DNA of 64,000 bases from Aureococcus anophagefferens (lineage: Eukaryota > Sar > Pelagophyceae > Pelagomonadales > Pelagomonadaceae), in assembly GCF_000186865.1 (NCBI RefSeq), contig NW_008705562.1:2214299-2278298 (forward strand), read 5' to 3'. This document shows, piece after piece, positions 53,985 through 62,999 of the stretch. The translations under genes and the position numbers were made by a program. Under the pieces are notes generated by a model. The model made no database searches. It saw only the letters and a list, made by a program, of their open reading frames with translations, and was not told where the DNA came from. The stretch's first letter is position 1; each line of letters begins with the position of its first letter.

Positions 53985-56544
53985 TCGCGGCGTCTGGTCC
54001 CGGGTCGGCCGCGGGGTCGGCCGCGGGTGCGGCCGCTTCGTCGGCTTGGGCGCGGGCGCGGGCGTCGGCCGCGGCGTCGCCGTCGGCTCGCGCGTCGGCC
54101 GGGGCAGCGGCGGCCGCGTCGCGCCGGCCCCGAGCGCCGAGCAGGTGCCGCAGGACACGGGGCAGCCGACCTCAGACGGCACGCCGTCCACGTCGACCTT
54201 GTTGGGGTTGAAGCAGCGGTTCTCGACGTTGTCGGCGACGAAGCCGCAGCCCTTCAGCGGATTCGATGCGATGTGCCAGGACTGCGAGTCCGCGCAGGCG
54301 ACGTCTGCGGCCAACTCCGACGCCGTGACGGGCCGGGGCGTCGGCGCGGGCCGGGGCCGGGGCGTCGGCGCGGGCGTCGGCGGCGGCGTCGCCGGGGGCC
54401 GGGGCGTCGGCGCGGGCCGCGGCGGTCGCGGCGGCGCCGCGTCGCCGTCGAGGCACGCGACCTCGAGGGACCCGAACCAGTGGTCCAGGGGCACGCTCGC
54501 GCTCGGCGAGCTCCGCGCGTAGGCGCCCGACGTGCCCGCGCAGCCGTCGAAGGCCGCGTCGTCGCCGACGAGCCAGTTCCGCGACGCGCGCCAGAGCTTG
54601 GCGCCCGCGGCGTCGCACGCCGCGCAGTCGTAGAAGGGCGCGTCGCCGCACGTGCCCGCCGCGAGGTACTGGCCCGCGTAGCGCGACACGCCGTCGACGC
54701 GCAGGAGGTAGCAGAACGCGTCGTCCGCGGGAGGCGCGCCGTCCGCCGCGGGAGGCTCGACGTCCGCGGGAGGCTCGGTGTCGTCGCAGGTGCCGCAGGA
54801 CACGGGGCAGGCGCGCTCGGCGAGGACGCCCGCGGCGTCGCGCTTGTCCTGGAAGCAGCGGCCCGCGACCTTCTCAGCGACGAAGGCGCAGTCCTTGGAC
54901 GGCATGCCCGCCATGGACCAGGACGCCGAGTCGACGCACGCCGCCCGCGGAGCCGTCGGCCGCGGCGCCGCGGGCCCCGCGGTCGGCGCGGGCGCGGGCC
55001 GCGCCGTCGGCGCCGCGCTCGGCGCGCCCGCGTAGTTCGCCGAATCCGGGTCGAGGCACGCGGCGTCGTCGGCCCAGGCCAGCTCGCAGTCGTCGGAGAC
55101 GCACGTGTCCGCGCAGCAGTCGCCGCCGTCGAAGCCGCAGGCCGCCGTGTTCGCCGCGCCGCCGTCGCAGAAAGCGGGTCTCGCCGCAGTCGGGCCACCG
55201 CTCCGCGGTCGGCGGCGCCGTCGGCGCGGCGCTCGGCGGCGCCGTCGGCCGCGGGCTCGGCGCCGGCGTCGGGCGTGGGCTCGGCGCGCGCGTCGGCGCG
55301 CCCGTCGTCGGGCGGGCGCTCGTCGGGCGCCGCGTCGTCGGCGGGGCCGTCGGCGCCGCCGTCGGGCCCGCCGTCGCCGCGGCCGTGGGCGCGCGCGCGG
55401 GCGCGGCGGTCGTCGGCGGCCGGCTCGGCGCGGGGCTGGCCCCGGCCGTGGGCGGCGGCGACCGCGGCGCGCTCGGGCGGACGCTCGGCCCGGCGCTCGG
55501 CGCGCCCGCGGGCGACGCGCTCGGGCGGACGCTCGCGCCGAGGGACGGCGCGGCGCTCGGCGGCGCGCTCGGCGCGGGCGTCGGCGCGGGACTGCCTCCG
55601 CTCGGCGCGGGCGTCGGAGTGGACGTCGGCGCGTTTGACGTCGGAGCCATGGCCTCGTCGGGCGCCGCTGCCGTGGGCGAATTGGACGTCGCGTCCTCGG
55701 GCTCCGCGCTCGGCGCCGTCGTCGCGAGGGTCGGAGCGCTCGATGCCGTCGTCGCCAGGCTAGGAGCGTTGTCCTTCGGCGCCGCGCTCGGTGCCATCGA
55801 CGTCGGCGCGCTCTCTATTGGCGTCGCCGCAGTCGGAGCCGAGCTACCTCTGCTCGGCGCCGTCGTCGGATGGGTGGACGCGCGGTCCTCGGGCGCCGCG
55901 CTCGGAGACGAGCTGAACGCGCTCGGCGGCATCGACGGAAGGCTATCCTTTGGCGCGGCGCTTGGCGCCGAGCTGGTCCTACTCGGCGCGATCGTCGGAA
56001 GGTCGCCGGCCTTCGCCGCGGCGCTTGGAGCCGAACTAGTCCCGCTCAGGCCTCCGCTCGGCGCCGTCGTCGGAAGCGGCGGTCGACTCGGCGACGGCGT
56101 CGGAGGCGCGGCTTCCGCCGTTGCGCTCGGCGCGATCGTCGATGGGCTGGCGCGAGCGCCGCTCGGCGACGGCGTCGCGGCCGTGCCGGAAGCGCTCGGC
56201 GCCGGCGTCGCGGCCGCGCCGGAGACAGCGACGGCGGCGCTCGGCGCCGGCGTCGCGACAACGACGGCGTCGCTCGGCGCCGGACTCGGATCCGCTCGCG
56301 TCGCCGTCGGAGCGCCGCGCGGCGCCGTGCTCGGCGCACGCGTGGGACTCGCACCGTCGGCCGCGTCTGTCGGCGACTGCGCCATCGTCGACGCGGCCAC
56401 GGTCGCGCCGGCCGTCGGCGCTAGGCTCTCGGGCAGCCCAGGAAGGGAAGAAGGCGCCGGTGTCGTCGCATTGCCACCGCCGTCCGCGCACGCGAGCGAG
56501 AACACGAGCGCGACGAGCCATCGCCGACCGCAGAGCTCGCGCAT
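53685..56544 (-). CDS. Secreted/membrane mucin-like protein with LNR and ShKT domains; apparent frameshift
   Basis: Signal peptide MRELCGRRWLVALVFSLACA from 56544 is followed by a long Pro/Ser/Thr/Ala repeat (mucin-like, SAPSAAPKD, TPAPS). Next comes a Lin-12/Notch-type segment (NTAACGFDGGDCC), which is broken in the reference: one extra base in the AAA run 55171-55173 (minus TTT) shifts the frame from ETRFC to ETRFL. Downstream, in the other frame, are two ShKT domains: ACVDSASWSMAGMPSKDCAF ... CPVSCGTC and the matching repeat at 54.2 kb. These are followed by an FLGxxC-type segment, more Pro/Thr linkers, a transmembrane helix (IAAIIGLCFVVAFGASAVAF) and a tail with YELV and NPF motifs used in endocytosis. 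With one frame restored the protein spans the whole interval. It could be a sequencing or assembly error, or a real pseudogene. Confidence 0.75.
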
Positions 56545-56875
56545 GATGTTCTACATGCGTCGAACGTCGGCGGCGACGAAGCCGCCCGCGTCGGTACCAG
56601 GCTGCCGTGTAATTATACTGCATGTTGTAGTCAACATGCATGGCTCGAACTTAGTCTCCTGCCATCTTTTGCGGCCTGCGAGCCGCCGCAGCCACCGTCG
56701 CCGCCGCGTTCTACCCGCTGCGGTTCTCGACAGCTCCAGGCGCTTCGACGCGCATTCGCTCCGCCGACCGCTCGCGACACCGACCGCTTCGAATTCGAGC
56801 GTCGCGCAGCCGCTCCAGAGGCCTGCGCCGCTCCTAAGAACAGGTTGCGCCGCAGCCGCTCGAGACGACGCGAGC
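56545..56875. promoter_or_regulatory. Divergent promoter interval, LNR/ShKT protein / LYR protein
   Basis: 331 bp. The part near 56610-56680 is less GC-rich (TAATTATACTGCATGTTG). No specific element is assigned and no gene is seen. Confidence 0.4.
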
Positions 56876-57163
56876 ATGCACCCGCTCGTGCGGGACCTCT
56901 ACAAGAAGCTGTTGACCGTCGGCCGCGACTACCCGGCGGGCCTGGACCACGTGCGCGACCGCGCGAAGCGCGAGATCTTCGGCCGGCGCGACATCGAGGG
57001 CGAGGTCGACATAAAAAAGGCCGTGCGCTACGGCCGCTACATGCTCCGCGAGATGATGGGCGTCATCCAGCTCAAGAAGTACCGGACGCTCAAGGCGCGC
57101 TACGCGCCCAGCGACGACGACGAGCCGCCGCCGCCGCCGCCGCCGGCGTCGGAGCGACGATGA
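56876..57163 (+). CDS. LYR-motif protein, ETFRF1/LYRM5-like
   Basis: 95 residues. LYR family fold: PLVRDLYKKLLTVGRDYPAG, then VRDRAKREIFGRRDIEGEVD and IKKAVRYGRYMLREMMG, ending QLKKYRTLKARY. The LVRDLYK.LL..GRDYP and K.YRTxKxRY signatures match ETFRF1 (LYRM5), which removes FAD from the electron-transfer flavoprotein in mitochondria. The C-terminus adds a short acidic then proline tail. ATG 56876 gives the normal family start; the open frame upstream belongs to antisense composition. Confidence 0.88.
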   Translation: MHPLVRDLYKKLLTVGRDYPAGLDHVRDRAKREIFGRRDIEGEVDIKKAVRYGRYMLREMMGVIQLKKYRTLKARYAPSDDDEPPPPPPPASERR

Positions 57164-57232
57164 CGCGGCCTCCGTTAAAGTTTTGGCGTCGCTCCCGGGA
57201 CTGTAGAGTCGCTGCACTCCGCTCTAAAAATG

Positions 57233-58543
57233 TTAGAGCGCGGTGTCGTCCGCCGCGCGCGCGGCGACGGCCGCCGGGGCCGCGTCGTCGAAGATGCGGG
57301 TCGCCTCGATGGGCAGGTGGTCGGCCGCGGCGAGGAGGCCGGCGCCGACGCAGAGCCACCACATCGGCGCGTAGGAGCCGTGCGCGTCGAAGACCTTGCC
57401 GCCGAGCCAGGCGCCGAAGAAGCTGCCGACCTGGTGGTTCGCGAAGATGATGGCGAAGAGGGTCGACACGTAGCGGGGCCCCGCGAGGTCGCCGACGATG
57501 GCGTTCGTCACGGGCACCGTCGAGAGCCACAGCAGCCCGATGACGCAGGAGATGGCGAGCGCGAAGGCGACGCTGGGCCGATCGTTGAGCGCGATGGCGG
57601 CGAAGACGAGCGACCGCGCCGCGTAGATGCACGCTAGAATCCGGGGCTTCCGCTTCTCGTAGCGCTGCGCGAGCATGCCCGCGACGAACGTGCCGCAGAC
57701 GTTGCCGAGGCCGATGAGCGACAGCGACGCGGCGCCGACCCACTCGGGCAGGCCGCGGTCCGAGAGGTAGGCCGGAAAGTGCGTGCGCACGAAGAAGACG
57801 TGGAAGCCGCAGACGAAAAATCCCGCGAACACCAAACGGTAGGACCGCGTCGCCGCGGCCGTCCGCACGGTCTCGCCGAGGCTCCGCGCCGGCGCGGGCC
57901 GCAGCGGGTTCGCGACCTCGTCGCCGGCCTTGGCGGCCGCGGCGTAGTCCGCGCGGCCCCGGCGGAGCGTCCGCGCCGCCGCCGCGAAGCACAGGCACAA
58001 GGGGAACATGACCACGCAGCCGCCGGCGACGAGGCGCATCGCGGCGCTCCAGGACCGCGACGCCAGCAGCGCGTAGGTGATCGGCGGCACGACGACGTTG
58101 CCGATCGCGATCGTCGACGACGCCATGCCCAGACTCCGGCTCCGGCGCTCCGGCGCGACGAGCTTGCCCACGGCGCCGAGCACGACGCTGAAGGACAGCG
58201 CGCCCGTCGCGAGGCCCTCGACGGGCACGGCGAGGTAGAACTGCCAGCCGTCCTCGGAGTAGGACGTCGCGACGAGCGACGCGACTTCCAGGGCCGCGCC
58301 GCAGGCCATGACCGGCGCGGCGCCGTAGGTGTCCGTGAGCGCGCCCCAGCCGATGCTCGAGAAGCCCTGCACGAGCATGTTGAGCCCCACGGCGAGGCCG
58401 ATGACCTGGCGCTTGAGGTTCTCGGCGTCCGTGATGGGCTTCAGGAAGAGGCCGAACGAGGCCGACACGCCAAAGGCGACGCCGCCCATGACGCCGCCGC
58501 TCACCAAGGCTGCGAGCTCCCAGCGGCGCTCGTTGAGCATCAT
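57233..58543 (-). CDS. Major facilitator superfamily carrier (MCT/OFA-like)
   Basis: 436 residues, about 12 hydrophobic helices in two six-helix halves with an Arg/Ala-rich middle loop (ARTLRRGRADYAAAAKAGDE). It starts with ELAALVSGGVMGGVAFGVSA, and GLFLKPITD with a following QGFSSIGWGALTDTYGAAPV matches the MFS loop 2-3 motif. The second half has SLIGLGNVCGTFVAGMLAQR and FANHQVGSFFGAWLGGKVFD. This is close to oxalate/formate antiporter and monocarboxylate-type carriers; substrate unknown. Two adjacent ATGs; 58543 chosen. Confidence 0.88.
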   Translation of the reverse strand: MMLNERRWELAALVSGGVMGGVAFGVSASFGLFLKPITDAENLKRQVIGLAVGLNMLVQGFSSIGWGALTDTYGAAPVMACGAALEVASLVATSYSEDGWQFYLAVPVEGLATGALSFSVVLGAVGKLVAPERRSRSLGMASSTIAIGNVVVPPITYALLASRSWSAAMRLVAGGCVVMFPLCLCFAAAARTLRRGRADYAAAAKAGDEVANPLRPAPARSLGETVRTAAATRSYRLVFAGFFVCGFHVFFVRTHFPAYLSDRGLPEWVGAASLSLIGLGNVCGTFVAGMLAQRYEKRKPRILACIYAARSLVFAAIALNDRPSVAFALAISCVIGLLWLSTVPVTNAIVGDLAGPRYVSTLFAIIFANHQVGSFFGAWLGGKVFDAHGSYAPMWWLCVGAGLLAAADHLPIEATRIFDDAAPAAVAARAADDTAL

Positions 58544-58639
58544 TATCAGTGTCTACCCATCATTTTTGCCACAGGATTTTAGTGCTTGCCACTAGATGCC
58601 ACAAACATGAAGCACCCACCACGACGTTGCACCATAAAA

Positions 58640-60412
58640 TTACCCCGCGCACCGCAGGTGGAAGGAGCGGTAGAAGGCGACCTGCCTCGCGAGGGCGGCC
58701 GTGGCGATGCGCTCGTTGTAGCCGTGGAAGCGCTTGAGCTCGTTCTCGCGGTCCGTCTTGCGCAGCAGGATGGGGTTGTAGCGGTAGATGTTGTCCGTGA
58801 AGTCCCAAAAATGCTTCGAGTCGCTCGCGGCGATGAAGAGGGCCGGCGCGACGGCGACGTCGCCGAAGACCTCCAGCGTCGCCGCCCGCAGGTGCCGGAA
58901 GGCCGCGTGGTCCGCGGTCGACACCTTCGACGGCGGCGTGAAGTCCTCGACCTCGACCTCGACGCCCCAGGGGTGGTCCGCGTCGTAGGGGTCGGCGATG
59001 ACGCGCCGGTCGTGGGCGAGCACGTCGTCCAAGGAGTCGTCCGGGTGGAGGCGGTGGTTCACGTAGGCCACGGCCTCGTCGGGCAGCACGTTCTTCTTCT
59101 GGCCGGACCGGAAGATGGTCACGGCCGTCGTCGTCCGCACGAGGGACGCCGTCTCGGGCTTGGACGCGAGGACCGCCGCGAGCACGGGGCCGAAGAGCCA
59201 CAGGTTCGACACGACCAGCTCGAGCGGCCACGAGAAGCCGCCGCGGAGCGTCGCGAACATCGCCAAGGCCACGGACGGCCGGCTCGGCATGGGCCGCCGT
59301 TCCAGGCGCGTCACGGCCCTGGCGAGGCGCCCCAGCGCGCCGTCGGGGCCCGGCACGGACGCGTGGCCCGGCGGCGACCGGCACGTCAGTTTCACGTTCG
59401 CGAAGCCCTTCTCCGCGACGCAGATCATCGCCACGGGCTTGGCGTGGCTCGGCACGACGCCCTCCGTGACGAAGAGCCCCTCGTCGAGGAGGAAGTCGAA
59501 GCGCGCCACGCCCGAGACGTCCCTCAGGTGGGCCGCGACGCGCTTCGCGCCGTCGAGGCCGCCGACCTCCTCGTCGTGGCCGAAGAGCAGGTAGACGTCG
59601 CGCCGCGGCGACACGCCGGCCTCGAGCAGGTCCTCGACGGCCTCGAGGTGGGCCAGGACCATGTTCTTGTCGTCGATGGCCCCGCGGCCCCAGACGCACT
59701 CCTCGCCGCTCGCGTCCGCGGCGACGTCGCCGCGGAAGGGCGGCCGGTCCCAGCCGTCCGCGGACCCCGGCGGCACGACGTCGAGGTGCGCGTAGACCGC
59801 GTAGGGCGCCTCGTTCGTCGAGCCCTTCCATCTGAAGATGAGCGAGCCACGGTTGACGACCGTGCGCTCGAGCGCCGCGTGGACGCGCGGGAACCACGCC
59901 TCGAGGAGCGCATGGAGCTTCTCGAACTCGCCGAGGTCCGCGGAGCGCTCCGCGTCGTCGCGCTCGTAGCTCACGGTCTCGCAGCGCAGGGCCGCCGCGA
60001 GCCGCGCCGCGTAGGCCGGCGCCTTGGCCAGGATGCGATGCTTCGCGGCCCCGTCGCCGCCGTCGCGCGCCGCGCGCGCCTCCGCGGCGGCGGCCGCGCC
60101 GCGCGACGGCGAGAACGCGCCCTTGGCGAGCGCCGCGCGCGAGACGCAGACGGCGCCGAGGGCCAGCGCCGCGTAGCGCGCGACCGCCCCGATGCTCAGC
60201 GTCCTGGACGCAGCGGCGAGCGGGCTCGCGGGCGCCGCCGCCGCCGACGCCGCGCAGAGCGCGACGCCGAGCCAGAACAACGCTTTGCCGCGCAGCGCGT
60301 CGCGCAGCACGTAGCTCAGCGACGGCTTCAGGCCGTCGGCGTGCCCGGCGCCGCAGCGGCAGCCCGCGCGACCCTTGTCGCAGAGCGTCGCGAAGGCGCC
60401 GGGTTGGTCCAT
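58640..60412 (-). CDS. M20 metallopeptidase, PM20D1-like
   Basis: 590 residues. The two-metal M20 active site is complete: AHLDVVPPG (about 206-214), CVWGRGAIDDKN (about 238-249), FGHDEEVGG (about 276-284) and the C-terminal His in SDSKHF (about 528). Dimerisation-domain features include VKLTCRSPPGHASVPGP. The protein is closest to PM20D1-type N-acyl amino acid synthase/hydrolases. It has a hydrophobic N-terminal segment (LFWLGVALCAASAAA and a second at about 75), consistent with secretion or membrane anchoring. Start: ATG 60412, within a duplicated segment; the upstream copy forms a uORF. Confidence 0.9.
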   Translation of the reverse strand: MDQPGAFATLCDKGRAGCRCGAGHADGLKPSLSYVLRDALRGKALFWLGVALCAASAAAAPASPLAAASRTLSIGAVARYAALALGAVCVSRAALAKGAFSPSRGAAAAAEARAARDGGDGAAKHRILAKAPAYAARLAAALRCETVSYERDDAERSADLGEFEKLHALLEAWFPRVHAALERTVVNRGSLIFRWKGSTNEAPYAVYAHLDVVPPGSADGWDRPPFRGDVAADASGEECVWGRGAIDDKNMVLAHLEAVEDLLEAGVSPRRDVYLLFGHDEEVGGLDGAKRVAAHLRDVSGVARFDFLLDEGLFVTEGVVPSHAKPVAMICVAEKGFANVKLTCRSPPGHASVPGPDGALGRLARAVTRLERRPMPSRPSVALAMFATLRGGFSWPLELVVSNLWLFGPVLAAVLASKPETASLVRTTTAVTIFRSGQKKNVLPDEAVAYVNHRLHPDDSLDDVLAHDRRVIADPYDADHPWGVEVEVEDFTPPSKVSTADHAAFRHLRAATLEVFGDVAVAPALFIAASDSKHFWDFTDNIYRYNPILLRKTDRENELKRFHGYNERIATAALARQVAFYRSFHLRCAG

Positions 60413-60425
60413 CGTCTGGTGGCAA

Positions 60426-60482
60426 TTACGGCGCAGGGGGGCTATGGACAGAGCGATCGGAGGGCGGGGAGGAGTGGTCCAT
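60426..60482 (-). promoter_or_regulatory. Upstream ORF (18 codons) from a start-codon duplication
   Basis: The segment TTGCCACCAGACGATGGACC at the main start is repeated 70 bp upstream as TTGCCACAGACGATGGACCA. From this second ATG (60482) runs MDHSSPPSDRSVHSPPAP and a TAA ending at 60426, 14 bp before the main ATG. If in the transcript, it would be a uORF. Confidence 0.5.
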
Positions 60483-60671
60483 CGTCTGTGGCAATTGAGC
60501 GAGTTCTTGAAGAAGGCATCGTTTTGCTTAACGCGAGCTGACGGCCGAGTCGCAGGTCGGGTCCGTAGGCTCGAAGCGCCGCCGGGTCCTCTCGCGCCCT
60601 CCTCTCGAAGCGCATCGCGTGCAGCGCGCGGGTCGCCTCGACCCCCCACTCTCGGAACCGCGCGTGCAACC

Positions 60672-61280
60672 ATGATGGCCCTCGCGCTGGAGACCGACGA
60701 CGCGGGGCTGCTGCAGCGCCTGCTCGCCGGCGGCGCGGATCCCAACGAGGTCGTCTACTCCTCGGCCAGCGCGTACCACCGCGGCATGACGGCGCTCCAC
60801 GCGGCCGCGGAGCGCGACCTGCGGGAGTGCTGCGCCCTGCTCGTCGCCGCGGGCGCGCGCGTCGACGCGACGACGAACTACGGCTGCACGCCGCTCCACC
60901 TCGCGCGCCACTTCCACCACCGCAAGTCGACGCGCGACGTCGTCGCGCTGCTCCTCGCGTCGGGCGCGGACGTCAACGCGGCCACGGTCAGCGGCTACAC
61001 GCGCGTCGACTACGCCGTCGACGACGGCGACCGCGCGCTCATCCCGCTGCTCCTGCGCTTCGGCGGCCGCGTCAACGCGGCGCGCGCGCGCCTGCGCTAC
61101 CCGTGCAACCGCGCCACGAACGACTACGTGGACCGCATCGTCGCCGGCGGCGGCTGGGACGCCCACGTCGCGCGGCACCGCGTCCGCTGCGTCGGCGTCG
61201 TCTGCAAGATCGCCGCCGCGCTCCCGGCGGACGTCGCGAGCCACGTCGCCGCCTTCTGGGTCCCGCCGGGCGGCTTCTGA
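60672..61280 (+). CDS. Small ankyrin-repeat protein
   Basis: 202 residues. About four ankyrin repeats (GMTALHAAAERDLRECCALL, CTPLHLARHFHHRKSTRDVV, ALLLASGADVNAATVSGYTR). The C-terminus VDRIVAGGGWDAHVARHRVR, then KIAAALPADVASHVAAFW, parallels the gene at 49.2 kb. The first two ATGs are 3 bp apart; 60672 chosen. There are no other domains. Confidence 0.85.
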   Translation: MMALALETDDAGLLQRLLAGGADPNEVVYSSASAYHRGMTALHAAAERDLRECCALLVAAGARVDATTNYGCTPLHLARHFHHRKSTRDVVALLLASGADVNAATVSGYTRVDYAVDDGDRALIPLLLRFGGRVNAARARLRYPCNRATNDYVDRIVAGGGWDAHVARHRVRCVGVVCKIAAALPADVASHVAAFWVPPGGF

Positions 61281-61394
61281 AGCTCCGAATTCTGGGAGCC
61301 CGCCAAGTTCCGAGAGCGCCGCGAGAGAACGGGCAGCTAGACATGCGGGCTAGCTGACCCGATCGCCTCGCCCACTACACGGTATATAACATGA

Positions 61395-62999
61395 CTAAGA
61401 GCCCTCCCCGCGCTCCTCGATAACGAGCTCCTCGAGCGCGCCGCGCATGGCCGCGTAGTACGGGTCGTCGACCCCGCCGTTTTTGATCTTGAACTCGTCC
61501 AGAATTTGCAAAAGGCCGGCCGCGCCGGTGAGTAGCTCCGGAGCCGATGGCGACTCCGCGGCGGGCTCGTCGAGCTCCGGTGGCGTCGACGCGGCCGCGG
61601 GCGCCGCGGGCGCGGGGCTCGCCGCGCCGTTCGACGCCGCCGCGGCGGGCGGCGGCGTGCCGAGGATTATCGCCTTCTTCGCGGCGAACTCCGCGGCCGT
61701 AAGCCCGCCCTCGTCGTAGAGCATCTTCAGGTCCCGCACCTGGTGCGCTAGGTCGTTCGCGAGGTCCGTCACGACCGTCACACACTTCGTGAGCACGGCC
61801 CCGTACTCGCTCTTCAGCCGGGCGCCGCCGTCGGCTTCCTTGAGGTGTGCCGCGACGGCCGTGAGAAGCATCTCCGCCGTCAAAGTACCGTCGACCAGGG
61901 CGGCCTCTAGCGGCGCGTCGCTCGCCATGACGGCCGTGATGGCGCTATCGACGATCTCTAATGACAGCGGCGGCGGCTTCGCGGCGCGCGCGTCGCCGGC
62001 GCTACGCGCCGGCCGGAGGAAGATGACATGACACGCGCGGCGGCCACGGAGCGGTTCGATGATTTCGAGGAGTTTCGCGGAAGCGTCGACGCGTACCCAG
62101 TAGCGCCGATCGGATTGGAGGCATTCTCGAAAAATAGCTTCCAGAGACTTGGTAGCACTGTATTCCGACAACACAAAAAATTCGAGGTCCTTGCGCGACG
62201 GCTTCGAGTTCACAAGCTGAAGCGCATTGGCTTTCGGTCCTTCACACTTGACAGAATGCTCAGAAAATTGCTTCGCAAGAGTCATCGCGCAGTCGTAGCA
62301 ATCGACCTCGCCCAGGCCCAGAGCGGCTAAAGCATCGAATTCTTGCCCACCCATCGGCACAAACGAGTCCCCATCGGCCGCGTACATAAAAATAAAGGCC
62401 GAGTCTGCCCCATCAACTCGCGGGCGCAGGAACAGTCTTGACGAATGCGTGATGACGTCGTTGAGCGTGACGGCAGCGCCCTCAAAATCAACATCGTCCT
62501 CGTCAATCGGTGCCAGAGAACAGACGAATTGATCAAAAATACTTTTCCCAAGTTCGGTATTTTCAACACCAGTCCACGCTAACAATTTTTTCACGGTCTC
62601 CCCCGCCGGCCGACTGAATTGGTCTTTGGCAACGCCCTCATCCGACGGTTTGTCCCGGGGGGTATTGAGGCAGATTATCTCCATGTCGATCATGCCGTTG
62701 AAGGAGCAGGGCGCGATCAGCGCACCACGATTCGGGCTCTGGCCGCGGGGCGTCGACACAGCCGCGGGCGCTGCGGGCGCGGGGCTCGCCGCGCCGTGGG
62801 CCGCGCCGTTGGACGACGCCGCGGCGGGCGGCGCGATGCCGAGGATCTCCGCCTTCTTCGCAGCGAACTCCGCGGCCGTGAGCACGCCATCGTCGTAGAG
62901 CATCTTCAGGTCCCGCAGGATCTGGAGGTCGAGCGCGTTCTCCATGGTCTCCCAGCCCTTCTTCGCTTCGGCGGCCGCCGCGGACTTGGCCTTCTCCAT
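61395..62999 (-). CDS. Two-SHOCT-domain protein of unknown function
   Basis: 534 residues. Two SHOCT (short C-terminal) domains: ILRDLKMLYDDGVLTAAEFA (about 27-54) and VRDLKMLYDEGGLTAAEFAA (about 419-446), each followed by an Ala/Pro linker. The repeated segments are also near-identical at DNA level (61.60-61.74 and 62.76-62.91 kb), so one copied the other recently. The central region (about 95-400) has a predicted mixed fold with no motif I know (for example GEVDCYDCAMTLAKQFSEHS, FFVLSEYSATKSLEAIFREC). SHOCT domains are usually oligomerisation modules. The central part is less GC-rich than neighbours. Start ATG 62999. Confidence 0.8.
   Translation of the reverse strand: MEKAKSAAAAEAKKGWETMENALDLQILRDLKMLYDDGVLTAAEFAAKKAEILGIAPPAAASSNGAAHGAASPAPAAPAAVSTPRGQSPNRGALIAPCSFNGMIDMEIICLNTPRDKPSDEGVAKDQFSRPAGETVKKLLAWTGVENTELGKSIFDQFVCSLAPIDEDDVDFEGAAVTLNDVITHSSRLFLRPRVDGADSAFIFMYAADGDSFVPMGGQEFDALAALGLGEVDCYDCAMTLAKQFSEHSVKCEGPKANALQLVNSKPSRKDLEFFVLSEYSATKSLEAIFRECLQSDRRYWVRVDASAKLLEIIEPLRGRRACHVIFLRPARSAGDARAAKPPPLSLEIVDSAITAVMASDAPLEAALVDGTLTAEMLLTAVAAHLKEADGGARLKSEYGAVLTKCVTVVTDLANDLAHQVRDLKMLYDEGGLTAAEFAAKKAIILGTPPPAAAASNGAASPAPAAPAAASTPPELDEPAAESPSAPELLTGAAGLLQILDEFKIKNGGVDDPYYAAMRGALEELVIEERGEGS

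Noticed and set aside
51924..55763. Plus-strand open frame across the TspO, HAD and LNR/ShKT genes
   Set aside because: Crosses several real genes out of frame; Arg/Pro filler.
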